From assembly GCA_035633215.1 (NCBI GenBank), contig DASQFI010000054.1:1-64000 (forward strand): a stretch of 64,000 nucleotides of DNA, in the 5' to 3' direction. Shown here in pieces: positions 50,251 through 59,056 of the stretch. Source of the stretch: DASQFI01 sp035633215 (GTDB lineage Bacteria; Acidobacteriota; Vicinamibacteria; Vicinamibacterales; SCN-69-37). A program made the position numbers and the translations under genes. How positions within the stretch are numbered: position 1 is the stretch's first letter; every line of letters starts with the position of its first letter. The notes under the pieces were generated by a model that searched no databases, had not been told where the DNA came from, and saw only the letters and a program-made list of their open reading frames with translations.

Positions 50251-52537
50251 GTTGTTCTCTTGTCGAGTTTTCTTGTCCATTATCGCGGCAGTATTCCTGG
50301 TGGCGCATGCGCGCGCGTTGCCGCGAACGCTCGAAGACATCGACTCGATCAATCTGGCGCTGGGCGTCGAGTCGTTCGACGTCGCGAGTCATCGTCCGCA
50401 CCCGCCCGGGTATCCGGTGTTCATCGCGATGTCGCGGATCTCCACGAGGGCTGTCGGGGCGCTGGCGCCGTCCTGGGATCGCGATCGGCGCGCCGCCGTC
50501 GGCCTCGCCGTTTGGGGATTGATTGCGGGCACGCTCGCCGTCTTCGTCATCGCGGAGCTCTTGATTGCGCTCGGCTTCCCGCCCGTACGTGCGAGCCTGG
50601 CGGCGACGCTGTGCGTCGCGTCGCCACTGTTCTGGTTTTCCGCCGTGCGGCCACTCACGGATGTGCCCGGTCTGGTGGCGGCGGTGCTGGTGCAGACCTG
50701 GCTCGTCCGCGGACTCCGGGTGGTGAAGGCCGGCGCCGCCGAGGTACCTCGCGAGTGGATTTGGGGCGCGGCGGCCGCCGGGCTGATCGTCGGCGTGCGC
50801 TCTCAGACGATCTGGCTGACCGGTCCGTTGCTGGTCTGGTGTGCGTCAGTGCTCATCGGCCGGCGTCAGTTGCGGGGCGTGCTCGTCCTGGCGCTCGCGG
50901 CGGCTGTCGGGATCCTCGTTTGGGCCGTCCCGCTCGTCATCGACAGCGGTGGACCGGGCGCGTACTGGCGATCGGTGCAGTTCCAGGGGAACCAGGATCT
51001 GACCGGCATCGAAATGCTGGCCACGACGCCCACAGTCAAACTGCTGAGGGTCTCGCTCCGGCGTACTTTCGCCGATCCATGGTTGCTCGCCGGGCTTGCC
51101 AACGTCGTGCTGCTGTTCATGGTGATTGGTGGCGTCACGCTTGCCCGGCGCGCGCGCTCGTCGCTGGGGCTGCTGCTCCTGCTGTTCGTGCCATACCTGC
51201 TGTTCCACCTTACGTTTCATGAAACCGTCACGCTTCGCTACGGCCTCCCGGTGGTCGTGCTCATCTCGGCGCTTGCTGTCGCGGGTTTTTCGATCCTCGG
51301 GAATCGCGTCGCGACCGTCCTGGCCGCAGCGGCTGCGCTCGTCGGCGTGGTCGTCGTCCAGCCCAGGCTCGAGGCCTACGCGGAAGACGGCTGGCCGGTC
51401 GTACGCGCTTTTCAGGACATGCAGCGGGCGTTGCCGGCGTCTGGAGAACGGCCCGAACTTCGGATGCACCACCAGGTGTGGCATGGAGTGCGCCGGCTGT
51501 TCGAGTGGTACCGGCCGTACTGGGACGTGGGTCCGCAGCCGTTTCCAGGCGATCGGGAATGGCTTGCCCTGGTCCAAGACTGGAGCACCGGCAGCTCACG
51601 CACGGTCTGGTTTCTGACCGACGTGACACGCAATGACATCAGGCTGTTCGACCGCCGGGCGAGGACGCTTGGCGGACGATACGAGCTGCCGGCGCAACTT
51701 CGCGATCTCGTCGGGGGGGATCGGCTCGACGGCCTGAACTGGTGGCGCATCGAGCCGCCGGGCTGGATCCTGGGGACGGGGTGGTCGCTCACGCCGGAGA
51801 TTGCTGGCATGACCGCGCTGGACCGTACCGCACCGCATCTCCGTCCGGCCGAAGCGTTCGTTCGACGGGCGCGCCGGCCGATGAGGTTGATGCTCGGCGG
51901 ACGCTACCTGGCGCCCGCGGGCTCACCTGCTGGCACCATCTCGGTCGATCTCGAAGGGAAGCGGCTTGCGGAGTGGCCGATCTCCGCCAGTGCGCCCTCG
52001 TTCCTCCATTGGCTTGATCTGCCCGATGGGGTCCCCGACGGACAAGGCCCGTACGCCCTTCTGACCGTTCGAATCACGTCGGCCGACCCGAGTCGTCCCG
52101 CGCCGGCCGTTGGTCTCGAGCAGTTCGACATCGCGCCGGCTGACGAGTTCATCTATGCACTCGCCGAGGGCTGGTTCGAGCCTGAAGAAGACCCTGAGAC
52201 CGGACGTCTGTGGCACTGGACGGCTGATCGGGCGACCATTCTGATCGTGGGCGGTTCCGCGGACCTGCGTCTGTCGCTTGGCGGAGAGTCGCCATTGCGC
52301 TACTTCCCACGCGCGCCAAACGTCGTCGTCCGCGCCGGCGAAGTCGAACTGGCGCGGTTCAGTCCGTCAGCCGATTTCTCCCAGACGATTGACGTGCCGG
52401 CGGCTGCGGTGGCCTCATCCGGCGGCCGAATCATCATCGAAACCGATCTCGTGTATGTGCCGGCCGAACGGGGCGAAAGCCAGGACCCGCGCCGCCTCGG
52501 CCTCAGGATCTTCCAGGCGGAACTGACCCGGCGCTGA
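50249..52537 (+). CDS. GT39-like membrane protein with large soluble C-terminus
   Basis: 762 residues from ATG 50249; an upstream ATG at 50207 would read through the repeat. A signal anchor (FLSIIAAVFLVAHARA) precedes EDIDSINLALGVESFDVASH and PHPPGYPVFIAMSRI, an acidic-loop arrangement like that of GT39/DUF2723-type membrane glycosyltransferases. About ten membrane segments end near residue 385. The remaining half is soluble and includes beta-sandwich-like stretches. The sugar donor and acceptor are unknown. Element copy C begins seven bases after the stop. Confidence 0.55.
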   Translation: MLFSCRVFLSIIAAVFLVAHARALPRTLEDIDSINLALGVESFDVASHRPHPPGYPVFIAMSRISTRAVGALAPSWDRDRRAAVGLAVWGLIAGTLAVFVIAELLIALGFPPVRASLAATLCVASPLFWFSAVRPLTDVPGLVAAVLVQTWLVRGLRVVKAGAAEVPREWIWGAAAAGLIVGVRSQTIWLTGPLLVWCASVLIGRRQLRGVLVLALAAAVGILVWAVPLVIDSGGPGAYWRSVQFQGNQDLTGIEMLATTPTVKLLRVSLRRTFADPWLLAGLANVVLLFMVIGGVTLARRARSSLGLLLLLFVPYLLFHLTFHETVTLRYGLPVVVLISALAVAGFSILGNRVATVLAAAAALVGVVVVQPRLEAYAEDGWPVVRAFQDMQRALPASGERPELRMHHQVWHGVRRLFEWYRPYWDVGPQPFPGDREWLALVQDWSTGSSRTVWFLTDVTRNDIRLFDRRARTLGGRYELPAQLRDLVGGDRLDGLNWWRIEPPGWILGTGWSLTPEIAGMTALDRTAPHLRPAEAFVRRARRPMRLMLGGRYLAPAGSPAGTISVDLEGKRLAEWPISASAPSFLHWLDLPDGVPDGQGPYALLTVRITSADPSRPAPAVGLEQFDIAPADEFIYALAEGWFEPEEDPETGRLWHWTADRATILIVGGSADLRLSLGGESPLRYFPRAPNVVVRAGEVELARFSPSADFSQTIDVPAAAVASSGGRIIIETDLVYVPAERGESQDPRRLGLRIFQAELTRR

Positions 52538-52544
52538 CTCGAGA

Positions 52545-52639
52545 GCCGTTCTCACTATCCTGTAGCGAGCCACCTGCCGGAATTCGGCCGAATGTCTCGC
52601 GATCCCCCGCAGGTTCTTCTACGAGGAAGTGAGAACGGC
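52545..52639. mobile_element. 95-bp palindromic element, copy C
   Basis: GCCGTTCTCACTATCC at the left and GGAAGTGAGAACGGC at the right give an 11-bp perfect inverted end. The interior has GGAATTCGGCCGAATGTCTC and GCGATCC, matching copy A in the same orientation. Flanks are CTCGAGA and TCGAGG. The element supplies the last codons and the stop of the methyltransferase gene on the minus strand. Confidence 0.85.
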
Positions 52640-53383
52640 TCGAGGCTTTCTCGCCACGCACATCAGCGACGTGCCGACCGGCAGGTCGACCACCGACATC
52701 AGTGCGTGTTCGATGATGAGGGCGGCATCGAAGGCACGATTGATGGGTGCCGCCGGGACGCGCAGGTCGGCGTCCGACGCCGTATCTGCTCGACCGGTGA
52801 CGCGCTCGAGCCAGCGCACGGCCCAGGTCACGGGGAACGTGACCATGTTCGTGAAGGTCATCCGTTCGATGGCGAAGCCCGCCCCGGTGACGAGATCGGT
52901 CAGGCGGCGCTTGCTGTACCGGCGCCGCTCCATCGTCAGCGCGGAGTGCGACCCACGCAGGATCTCGAGCGCGGCGACGTTGAGCAGCAGGACTCCGCCA
53001 GGTTTGAGGACTCGAAACATCTCTCGGACCGCCTGCTGCTCGCTTGCCTCATCCAGGCAGTAAATGACGTCAAATGAGGTCGCGATGTCCACCGTCTCAT
53101 CGCGAAGGGGGAGCCGCGTAACCGTTCCCCTGACCAGGCGACGTCGATGTGCTCGCCCGACGCGCAGCCCAGCCGGGGAGAGCTCGACGCCCACCGCGGT
53201 TCCGAACGCCTGGAGCCAGTCGAGGTTGCGTCCTGTGCCCGCGCCGCAGTCGACGATGCGCCGATCGCGTCCCGGCTGCCCGACGGCCCTCGTCAGCAAC
53301 CGCTGCGCGTTGCGCCGGAGACCGCGAAACCAGAAGTGACGATCCTCGGCGGCCGCGGTCGCCTCGAGCATCTGTTCCATCAC
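52619..53383 (-). CDS. Class I SAM-dependent methyltransferase
   Basis: 254 residues. RHFWFRGLRRNAQRLL, the SAM-binding glycine motif VDCGAGTGRNLDWL, then VTRLPLRDETVDIATSFDVIYCLD and MFRVLKPGGVLLLNVAALE place it in the Methyltransf_11 group. The substrate is unknown. The final residues RAVLTSS and the stop are encoded inside palindromic element copy C, so the original C-terminus has been replaced. The region is otherwise intact. Confidence 0.85.
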   Translation of the reverse strand: MMEQMLEATAAAEDRHFWFRGLRRNAQRLLTRAVGQPGRDRRIVDCGAGTGRNLDWLQAFGTAVGVELSPAGLRVGRAHRRRLVRGTVTRLPLRDETVDIATSFDVIYCLDEASEQQAVREMFRVLKPGGVLLLNVAALEILRGSHSALTMERRRYSKRRLTDLVTGAGFAIERMTFTNMVTFPVTWAVRWLERVTGRADTASDADLRVPAAPINRAFDAALIIEHALMSVVDLPVGTSLMCVARKPRAVLTSS

Positions 53384-53441
53384 GCCGATTGTAATCAGTC
53401 ACCGATTGCGCAGTTTTGCACAACAGATCGAGCCGATTTCG

Positions 53442-53469
53442 TTGACAGGTCCGGCAGTCCATCTATAAG
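53442..53469 (+). promoter_or_regulatory. Sigma-70-type promoter of pal
   Basis: TTGACA (53442-53447), a 16-base spacer and TATAAG (53464-53469), 55 bases before the pal ATG. GGGAG lies nine bases before the start as ribosome binding site. A clean promoter of the housekeeping type. Confidence 0.65.
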
Positions 53470-53524
53470 CTCGGCGCATCCGCCCGCCGATACCTCTTCT
53501 TGGGCCTTACGCAAGGGAGAGTCG

Positions 53525-54106
53525 ATGCCGAGACACGCCTCGAAAGTTCTGTCACTGTTCATCGCAGCCGCGCTCGTGACGCTCGTGGTCGCCTGCGGCA
53601 AGAAACAGCCGCCGGCCCAGCCGCCGCCGGCGCCGCCGCCGGTCGTGACCCAGCAGCAGCCGCCGGCGCCCCCGCCACAGCCGACACCGCCGCCACCGGT
53701 GCCACCGCCACCGGCGCCGACCGAGGAGGAGATCTTCGCGAGGATGACGCTCGGCGAGCTCAACGCGAAGAGACCGCTCGAGGACGTGCTCTTCGAGTAC
53801 GACAAAGCGGATCTGAGCGACAAGACGCGTGCGAGCCTGCAGAAGAACGCGACGTGGCTGGCCAAGTGGACGTCGACGAAAATCAACATCGAGGGCCACG
53901 CGGACTCGCGCGGGACGAACGAGTACAACCTGGCGCTCGGGGAGCGGCGGGCCGCCGCGATACGCGACTACCTGGTGACTCTTGGCGTGCCTGCGACGCG
54001 GATCAATATCCTGAGCAAGGGCGAGGAACAGCCGCTCTGCACGGAAGAGATCGAAGGCTGCTGGGCGCAGAACCGCCGCGGACACTTCGACATCACGGCA
54101 AAGTAG
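53525..54106 (+). CDS. pal: Peptidoglycan-associated lipoprotein (Pal/OmpA family)
   Basis: 193 residues. A lipoprotein signal peptide ends at LVTLVVACG (lipobox with Cys22 or so), followed by a long Pro/Gln spacer. The OmpA-like domain has VLFEYDKADLSD, NINIEGHADSRG-like INIEGHADSRGTNEYNLALGERRAAAI and a C-terminal GHFDIT. Pal anchors the outer membrane to peptidoglycan and works with the Tol system; tol genes are not adjacent. It converges with pyrF, overlapping by 14 bases. Confidence 0.9.
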   Translation: MPRHASKVLSLFIAAALVTLVVACGKKQPPAQPPPAPPPVVTQQQPPAPPPQPTPPPPVPPPPAPTEEEIFARMTLGELNAKRPLEDVLFEYDKADLSDKTRASLQKNATWLAKWTSTKINIEGHADSRGTNEYNLALGERRAAAIRDYLVTLGVPATRINILSKGEEQPLCTEEIEGCWAQNRRGHFDITAK

Positions 54107-54830
54107 CCAGCTCGTCCGCAATCCGGATCGCGGCATCGCGCGGGTTCGCCGCGCCGGTGATTGGCCTGCCGATCACCAGGTACGAGCTGCCCGCGCGAAT
54201 CGCCTCGGCCGGAGTCATCGTTCGGACCTGGTCGTCGGCTGTCCGGGCGGCTGCGCCAGGCTTCCCGTCCGTCGCCGTGCCCCCTCGAATGCCGGGCGTG
54301 ACGATGACAAAGTCGGTCCCGCAGGCCCTTCTGATGGCCGGCGTTTCCTGGGCCGACGCGACCACCCCGTCGCACCCTGAATCGCGCGCAAGCCCGGCGA
54401 GTCTCGTCGCCTGATCGAGGGGCGTTCGATCCACGCCGACGGACGCGAGCGCACTGGCATCGAGGCTGGTGAGGACCGTCACGGCAATCAGCAGCGGCCG
54501 CCGGCCCGTGCGTTCGGCGGCGCGATCCGCGGCCGTCCGCGCCGCCTGGAGCATCGTCCTGCCACCCGACGCGTGGACGTTCACCATCCAGACGCCAAGC
54601 GTGGATGCCGACTGGACGGCGCCCGCAACCGTGTTTGGAATGTCGTGATATTTGAGATCGAGGAACACGCGGTCGCCGCGATCGACCAGGGCCCGCACGA
54701 TGTCGGGGCCCGCCGACGTGAACAACTGATGGCCGACCTTGAATCCGCCGACTGCGCCTCGAAGCGCCTCGGCGAGCGACAGCGCCTCGGCGGCTGTCGC
54801 TGTGTCGAGGGCAATCAGGATCCGGTCCAC
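54093..54830 (-). CDS. pyrF: Orotidine 5'-phosphate decarboxylase PyrF
   Basis: 245 residues from GTG 54830, overlapping pyrD by 16 bases. LIALDTATAAEAL, FLDLKYHDIPNTV with the catalytic D-x-K-x-x-D pattern, VNVHASGGRTML, VTVLTSLD and GITP-like VTPGIRGG and YLVIGRPITGA identify OMP decarboxylase. It makes UMP from OMP. It is the last gene of the minus-strand pyrK-pyrD-pyrF unit. The open frame extends further upstream, but conserved family residues begin at this start. Confidence 0.95.
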   Translation of the reverse strand: MDRILIALDTATAAEALSLAEALRGAVGGFKVGHQLFTSAGPDIVRALVDRGDRVFLDLKYHDIPNTVAGAVQSASTLGVWMVNVHASGGRTMLQAARTAADRAAERTGRRPLLIAVTVLTSLDASALASVGVDRTPLDQATRLAGLARDSGCDGVVASAQETPAIRRACGTDFVIVTPGIRGGTATDGKPGAAARTADDQVRTMTPAEAIRAGSSYLVIGRPITGAANPRDAAIRIADELATLP

Positions 54831-55756
54831 GCGGGTTCCCGGGCCGGCAGCTCCAGACGGCCGATCAAGTCCTGAATGCGGGCAATCTTGTGGCGTTCGA
54901 GATAGCTCTCGATGCCGGTCAAGAGCTTCGACCAGATGAAGGGATCGACGAAGTTCATCGTGCCGACCTGGACGGCGGTCGAGCCGGCGATGATGAACTC
55001 GAGCGCATCCTCCACGGTCGCGATTCCGCCCATCCCGAGGATCGGGATCTTCACCGCCTGGTAGCACTCCCACACCATCCGAATCGCAATCGGCCGGATG
55101 GCCGGACCGCTGAGCCCGCCGAGAACATTCGACAGCTTCGGCTGCCGCGTCTCGACGTCGATCGCCATCGCGAGAAACGTGTTGACGAGCGAGATCGCAT
55201 CGGCTCCGGCCTCCTCCGACGCGCGGGCGAACGAGGCGACGTCGGTCACGTTTGGAGTGAGCTTCGGAATCACGGGCAGCGTCGTGACCTTGCGAATGGA
55301 ACTGACCACGTCGTAGGTGCCCGTCAGGCTGCACCCGAACTGAATGCCACCTTCCTTGATGTTCGGACAGGAGATGTTGAGCTCGAGGGCGTCCACGCCC
55401 TCGGCATCCGACAGGATTCTCGCGACCTCGACGTACTCGTCGAGCGTCGAGCCGCAGAGGTTGACGATCACGGTCGCGTTGAGCCGGCGAAGCTCGGGCA
55501 GCTTCTCGGCGACGAAACGACGCACGCCGATGCCCTGAAGGCCGATCGCATTCAGCATGCCGGCCGGTGTTTCGACGATCCTCGGCGGGGGATGCCCTTC
55601 GCGTTCCTTCAGGAAAAGCCCTTTGACGGCGACGCCGCCGAGCGAGGCGAGGTCCACGGCATCGGCGTACTCGACGCCGTAGCCGAAACAGCCCGAGGCC
55701 GCGATGAGCGGGTTCTTCAGGCGCATCGATCCGATGCGGACGGACAGATCAGGCAT
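54815..55756 (-). CDS. pyrD: Dihydroorotate dehydrogenase, catalytic subunit (class 1B)
   Basis: 313 residues. IAASGCFGYG, GGVAVKGLFLKEREGHP, NAIGLQGIGV, NISCPNIKEGG with the catalytic-base cysteine of class 1 enzymes, SLVNTFLAMAID, GGLSGPAIRP and MGGIATVEDALEFI. The class 1B assignment rests on the catalytic cysteine and on the adjoining pyrK, whose product is the electron-transfer subunit. It oxidises dihydroorotate to orotate with NAD as acceptor. Overlaps pyrK by 8 bases. Confidence 0.96.
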   Translation of the reverse strand: MPDLSVRIGSMRLKNPLIAASGCFGYGVEYADAVDLASLGGVAVKGLFLKEREGHPPPRIVETPAGMLNAIGLQGIGVRRFVAEKLPELRRLNATVIVNLCGSTLDEYVEVARILSDAEGVDALELNISCPNIKEGGIQFGCSLTGTYDVVSSIRKVTTLPVIPKLTPNVTDVASFARASEEAGADAISLVNTFLAMAIDVETRQPKLSNVLGGLSGPAIRPIAIRMVWECYQAVKIPILGMGGIATVEDALEFIIAGSTAVQVGTMNFVDPFIWSKLLTGIESYLERHKIARIQDLIGRLELPAREPAWTGS

Positions 55757-56576
55757 GGTGCTGCAGAGCGTCCCAAATCACGGCCGCGCCGTCGAACACG
55801 GGGCCGTCCAGACACGATCGCACGAAATGCGTGCCTGTGCCGCGGCGGACGCGAACGACGCAGCTGTAGCAGCCACCCATGCCGCAGCCCATCACCGGTT
55901 CGAGCGACACGAAGACCGGGCGACCGAATCTCGCCCCGAGATCGGCGACGGCGCGCATCATCGGAGTCGGACCGCAGGCGTACATCGTGACGGGGCGATC
56001 GGCGGGTGCGGCCGCGAGCGCGCGCTCGAGCGGGACAGTCACCCGGCCCGCTTCGCCGCGGCTGCCGTCCTCGGTGGTGAGCTCCAGCCGCGCGCCCAGT
56101 TTCTCGAACAACGATTCGTAGAAGAGATCGCTGCGCGATCGCGCGCCGTAGAACAGCCGCATCGGCGTGCCGCGCTCGGCGAGCGCTTCGGCGAGGCTCG
56201 CAAACGGCGCGAGCCCCACGCCGCCGGCGACCATCCACGCCTCCGCGGGCGGATCGACCGGCACGAACGGCCGTCCGAGCGGTCCCACGCAGCCGACGCG
56301 GACGCCAGCCTCCGCGTCGTACAACAAGTTGGTCCCCACGCCGACCCGCTTGTTCAGAAGGCTCACGCCAACCGGCCGGTTGGAGCCGTTGCGCAGGATC
56401 TCGAAGACGGAGAATGGGCGGCGGAGCAGCGGCTCGAGTCCGTGCGCCGGCTTCACCATCACGAACTGTCCCGGCTTCAGCGCGCGCGCGATCTCCGGCG
56501 CCGCGAGTGCGAGTACGTTGTAGTGGGATGACAGGCGGTTGTTGGAAAGCACACTCGCCTCCACATCAAACGGCAT
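55749..56576 (-). CDS. pyrK: Dihydroorotate dehydrogenase electron-transfer subunit PyrK
   Basis: 275 residues from ATG 56576; a start at 56612 lies inside repeat DNA and is less likely. PGQFVMVKP and RRPFSVFEI (FAD site), VGGVGLAPF-like AGGVGLAPFASLAEAL (NAD site) and the [2Fe-2S] loop MGCGMGGCYSCVV followed by SCLDG. It passes electrons from the PyrD flavin to NAD. An inverted-repeat arm of GGGCAAAGGGCAGAGG lies just upstream. Confidence 0.93.
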   Translation of the reverse strand: MPFDVEASVLSNNRLSSHYNVLALAAPEIARALKPGQFVMVKPAHGLEPLLRRPFSVFEILRNGSNRPVGVSLLNKRVGVGTNLLYDAEAGVRVGCVGPLGRPFVPVDPPAEAWMVAGGVGLAPFASLAEALAERGTPMRLFYGARSRSDLFYESLFEKLGARLELTTEDGSRGEAGRVTVPLERALAAAPADRPVTMYACGPTPMMRAVADLGARFGRPVFVSLEPVMGCGMGGCYSCVVRVRRGTGTHFVRSCLDGPVFDGAAVIWDALQHHA

Positions 56577-56590
56577 CGAGGCGAGTGTAT

Positions 56591-57219
56591 AAGGGCAAAG
56601 GGCAGAGGGCAAAGGGCAAAGGGGAGGGGGAAGGTGGAAGGGACGAAGGCGATAATTGGTGTGGGGAAGTTATTCGCCGCGGAGCTTCCGTACTGACACC
56701 GTGAGCATCGCGACAAACTCGCTGCTCTCCTGAACGAGCGGCGCGAGTTCCTCAGTCCACTTCGAGTTCCGAGAGAACAACCGCAGCCAATATTTCGATT
56801 CGCGAGCCTCACGTAGCGCGATCGCGTACTTGGATGCCATGTCGCGACGGCTGTTGGCGACGACGCCTTCCTCGAGGAGCGCTCCGATTCCAGTGGCCGC
56901 CTCGACGAGTTGCAGCGCCATATGAGCGTGGTGGGGTCCTCAGGCGGCGAGGCGTTGGTATCGACTGACAACAGCGTCCGCGAAGGCGAACGCACGAGCG
57001 CAGAGATCCTGGCGGGGTCTATCGGTCATCTGGTGGATCTGAGCCAACGGCATGCCAAAGGCGAACGCAAGAGAACAGGCTTGAGGGCTGGCAACATCGC
57101 AGTAACTGCAAGGGGCAAACTAAGAGGGCAATGCAGATCTGCAGCCCCGCCCATCATCGCCTTCGTCCCTTTCCCCTTTCCCCTCTCCTTTGCCCTTTGC
57201 CCTCTGCCCTTTGCCCTTC
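56591..57219. repeat. Long inverted repeat bracketing a four-helix-bundle pseudogene
   Basis: The left arm (56591-56667) begins AAGGGCAAAGGGCAGAGGGC and continues through GGGACGAAGGCGATAATTGG. The right arm (57144-57219) is its reverse complement, from CATCATCGCCTTCGTCCC through GCCCTCTGCCCTTTGCCC. The match runs about 70 bases with some differences. The arms enclose only the broken four-helix-bundle gene. Confidence 0.8.
56670..57029 (-). pseudogene. Four-helix bundle protein (S23/IVP family), interrupted by a stop
   Basis: Read on the minus strand from ATG 57029 the frame gives MTDRPRQDLCARAFAFADAV, then YQRLAA and a TGA at codon 30 (56940-56942). The same frame continues with MALQLVEAATGIGALLEEGV and SRRDMASKYAIALREARESK and ends at 56670. 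Removing the stop gives a 119-residue four-helix-bundle protein of usual length. An internal ATG at 56921 could yield only an N-terminally truncated 83-residue product. A functional gene is therefore unlikely. It lies inside a long inverted repeat. Confidence 0.8.
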
Positions 57220-57240
57220 TCTGGCTAAGATCCAACTCGC

Positions 57241-58998
57241 ATGAGATACCTCCGCATGTTGACCAACGCCCTTGCCGGCGGCGTGCTGGTCGCGGTGTAC
57301 CTCGTCGTCCTGGTGCTGCAACTGAATCCCCAGGTCCCCGTCGTGTCGGTCACAGCGGGCCGATGGCTTGTCGCGCTCATCGCGTTCTACGGACCGTACG
57401 CGGCGAGCGTCATGTACTTCCTCATCCTGATTCGTGAGGCGTTCGCGTCGCGTCCGCTCTCGCCGGCCTGGTTCAGCGTCCGGTTGATGGCCTGGCTCGG
57501 CGCGGCAATCGCCTCGGCATCGGCGGTGGTGACGTGGGCCAATCTGCGCGGGTTTCGAGCCGTCCTGAGCGAGGCGGCGGCCGACCGTATGCAGGAGGGC
57601 GCCACCGCGACGACCATCTTCGCCGGCGTCCTGTTCAGCGTCGCGTTGCTGCGGTACTCCTTCGGTCGGCGGGGCAGTCGTGCGGCCGCGGTCCTGCTCG
57701 TCGCTTCGATGCTGCTGTCGGTCGCGGTCCCCTTATGGCTCCGAGGGCCCGTCGAACCGCCAGTGCCGACGGCGCGCCGCGCGAAAACGCAGCGGCTCGG
57801 TGGCCCGCCGCCGCCGCGCGTGCGGCTGCTCCTCATCGACGGCGCTTCGCTCGGCTTCATTCGACAGCGCGTCGCCGGCGGTCAATTCCCAAACTTCGGC
57901 CGCTTGCTCGATTCGGGCGCCACGATCGATCTCGCCACCGTCAAACCGACCCACGCGGTGCCCGTCTGGGCTGCGGCCGCGACCGGCAAGTACCCGCCGA
58001 AGACCGGCGTCCGATCGGACGCGCTCTACAAGGTGCGGCCCGACGACGCCGATCCGGTGGATCTCCTGCCGGACTACTGCTTCGCGCGCGCGCTCGTCGT
58101 GCTCGGTTTCGTGACGCCCGACCCCCTGACGTCCGGCTCGCTCGGCAGCCGCACCCTTTGGGACATCGTCGCCGACTACGGCTTTGCGTCCGGCATCGTC
58201 GCCTGGCCGCTGACCAATCCCGCGCATGCGGCGCGCGGATACGTCATCAGCGACAGCTTCGACGATGCCGCCAGCTCACCGCTGAGGCTGGCCGACGCGA
58301 AGGCAGGCGATCCGACGTCGGCCGCCGACATCGCACGCGAGGTGTTCGATCAATGGCAGGCGCGATCGTGGCCGGAGATCCTCCCGACGTTCTCATTGCA
58401 GGAGACCGCCCCGGCGGCTCGCTGGGACCACGCCTACAGCGAGGCCGCGTCGCTGCTCGAGCAGCATTTCGCACCGACGCTGACGGCGGTGCGTTATGAG
58501 GGACTCGACGTCTACGGCCACCTGTTCCTGCCGGCCGCCGAACCGGAACGCTTCGGCGCCATCCGCCGCGAGGACCCGCGCCGCTCCGCGCTGGATCGGT
58601 ACTACGCCTATCTGGACGGCGAAGTGGGGCGCGCGATCGCGCTGCAGGAAGACGGCGACCTCCTCCTGGTCGTCGCGGGATTCGGCATGGAGCCGAGCCC
58701 GGTCACGAAGCGCGTGATCATGCGGATGCTCGGCTACGTGGACCCGCCGGGCACGCACGAGCCCGCCCCCGACGGATTTCTGCTCGCCTACGGGACGCAC
58801 GTCGCGCACGGCGCCTTCGATCGCGGCGCCATCGTGGACATCGCGCCGACCGTCCTCTACTACATGGGCCTGGACATCGGGCGGGATATGGATGGCTTCG
58901 CGAGAACGGATCTGTTTCTGCGCACGTATACGCTCGAACGGCCGGTCAAATATATCGGGACGCACGAGACGGGCGAGGAAGTGAGAAAAGCACAGTAG
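57241..58998 (+). CDS. Membrane-anchored alkaline-phosphatase-superfamily protein
   Basis: 585 residues. Four or five N-terminal membrane segments (about 11-29, 38-65, 78-102, 120-140, 150-165) precede a soluble domain. RVRLLLIDGASLGFI, KPTHAVPVWAAAATGKYPPK with a candidate nucleophilic threonine, a GLDVYGHLF motif and LLVVAGFGMEP match type I phosphodiesterase/nucleotide pyrophosphatase-like sequences. The metal-binding histidine of YGTHVAHGAFDRG is present. The substrate is unknown. It ends 17 bases before the PyrR-binding hairpin. Confidence 0.75.
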   Translation: MRYLRMLTNALAGGVLVAVYLVVLVLQLNPQVPVVSVTAGRWLVALIAFYGPYAASVMYFLILIREAFASRPLSPAWFSVRLMAWLGAAIASASAVVTWANLRGFRAVLSEAAADRMQEGATATTIFAGVLFSVALLRYSFGRRGSRAAAVLLVASMLLSVAVPLWLRGPVEPPVPTARRAKTQRLGGPPPPRVRLLLIDGASLGFIRQRVAGGQFPNFGRLLDSGATIDLATVKPTHAVPVWAAAATGKYPPKTGVRSDALYKVRPDDADPVDLLPDYCFARALVVLGFVTPDPLTSGSLGSRTLWDIVADYGFASGIVAWPLTNPAHAARGYVISDSFDDAASSPLRLADAKAGDPTSAADIAREVFDQWQARSWPEILPTFSLQETAPAARWDHAYSEAASLLEQHFAPTLTAVRYEGLDVYGHLFLPAAEPERFGAIRREDPRRSALDRYYAYLDGEVGRAIALQEDGDLLLVVAGFGMEPSPVTKRVIMRMLGYVDPPGTHEPAPDGFLLAYGTHVAHGAFDRGAIVDIAPTVLYYMGLDIGRDMDGFARTDLFLRTYTLERPVKYIGTHETGEEVRKAQ

Positions 58999-59012
58999 GT
59001 GTTAGACTGGTG

Positions 59013-59056
59013 CCGCTCTTTAAGTGCGGTCCCGCGAGTCCGCAAAGAGGTGACAA
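59013..59056 (+). promoter_or_regulatory. PyrR-binding RNA hairpin
   Basis: CTCTTT (59016-59021) pairs with AAAGAG (59044-59049); an internal AAG bulge follows; GCGG (59026-59029) pairs with CCGC (59040-59043). The loop TCCCGCGAG fits the PyrR recognition pattern UCCNGNGAG. The outer strand AAAGAGG holds the ribosome binding site of an ATG at 59056. Binding of PyrR with UMP would hide that site, so this looks like translational rather than attenuation control. Confidence 0.85.
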
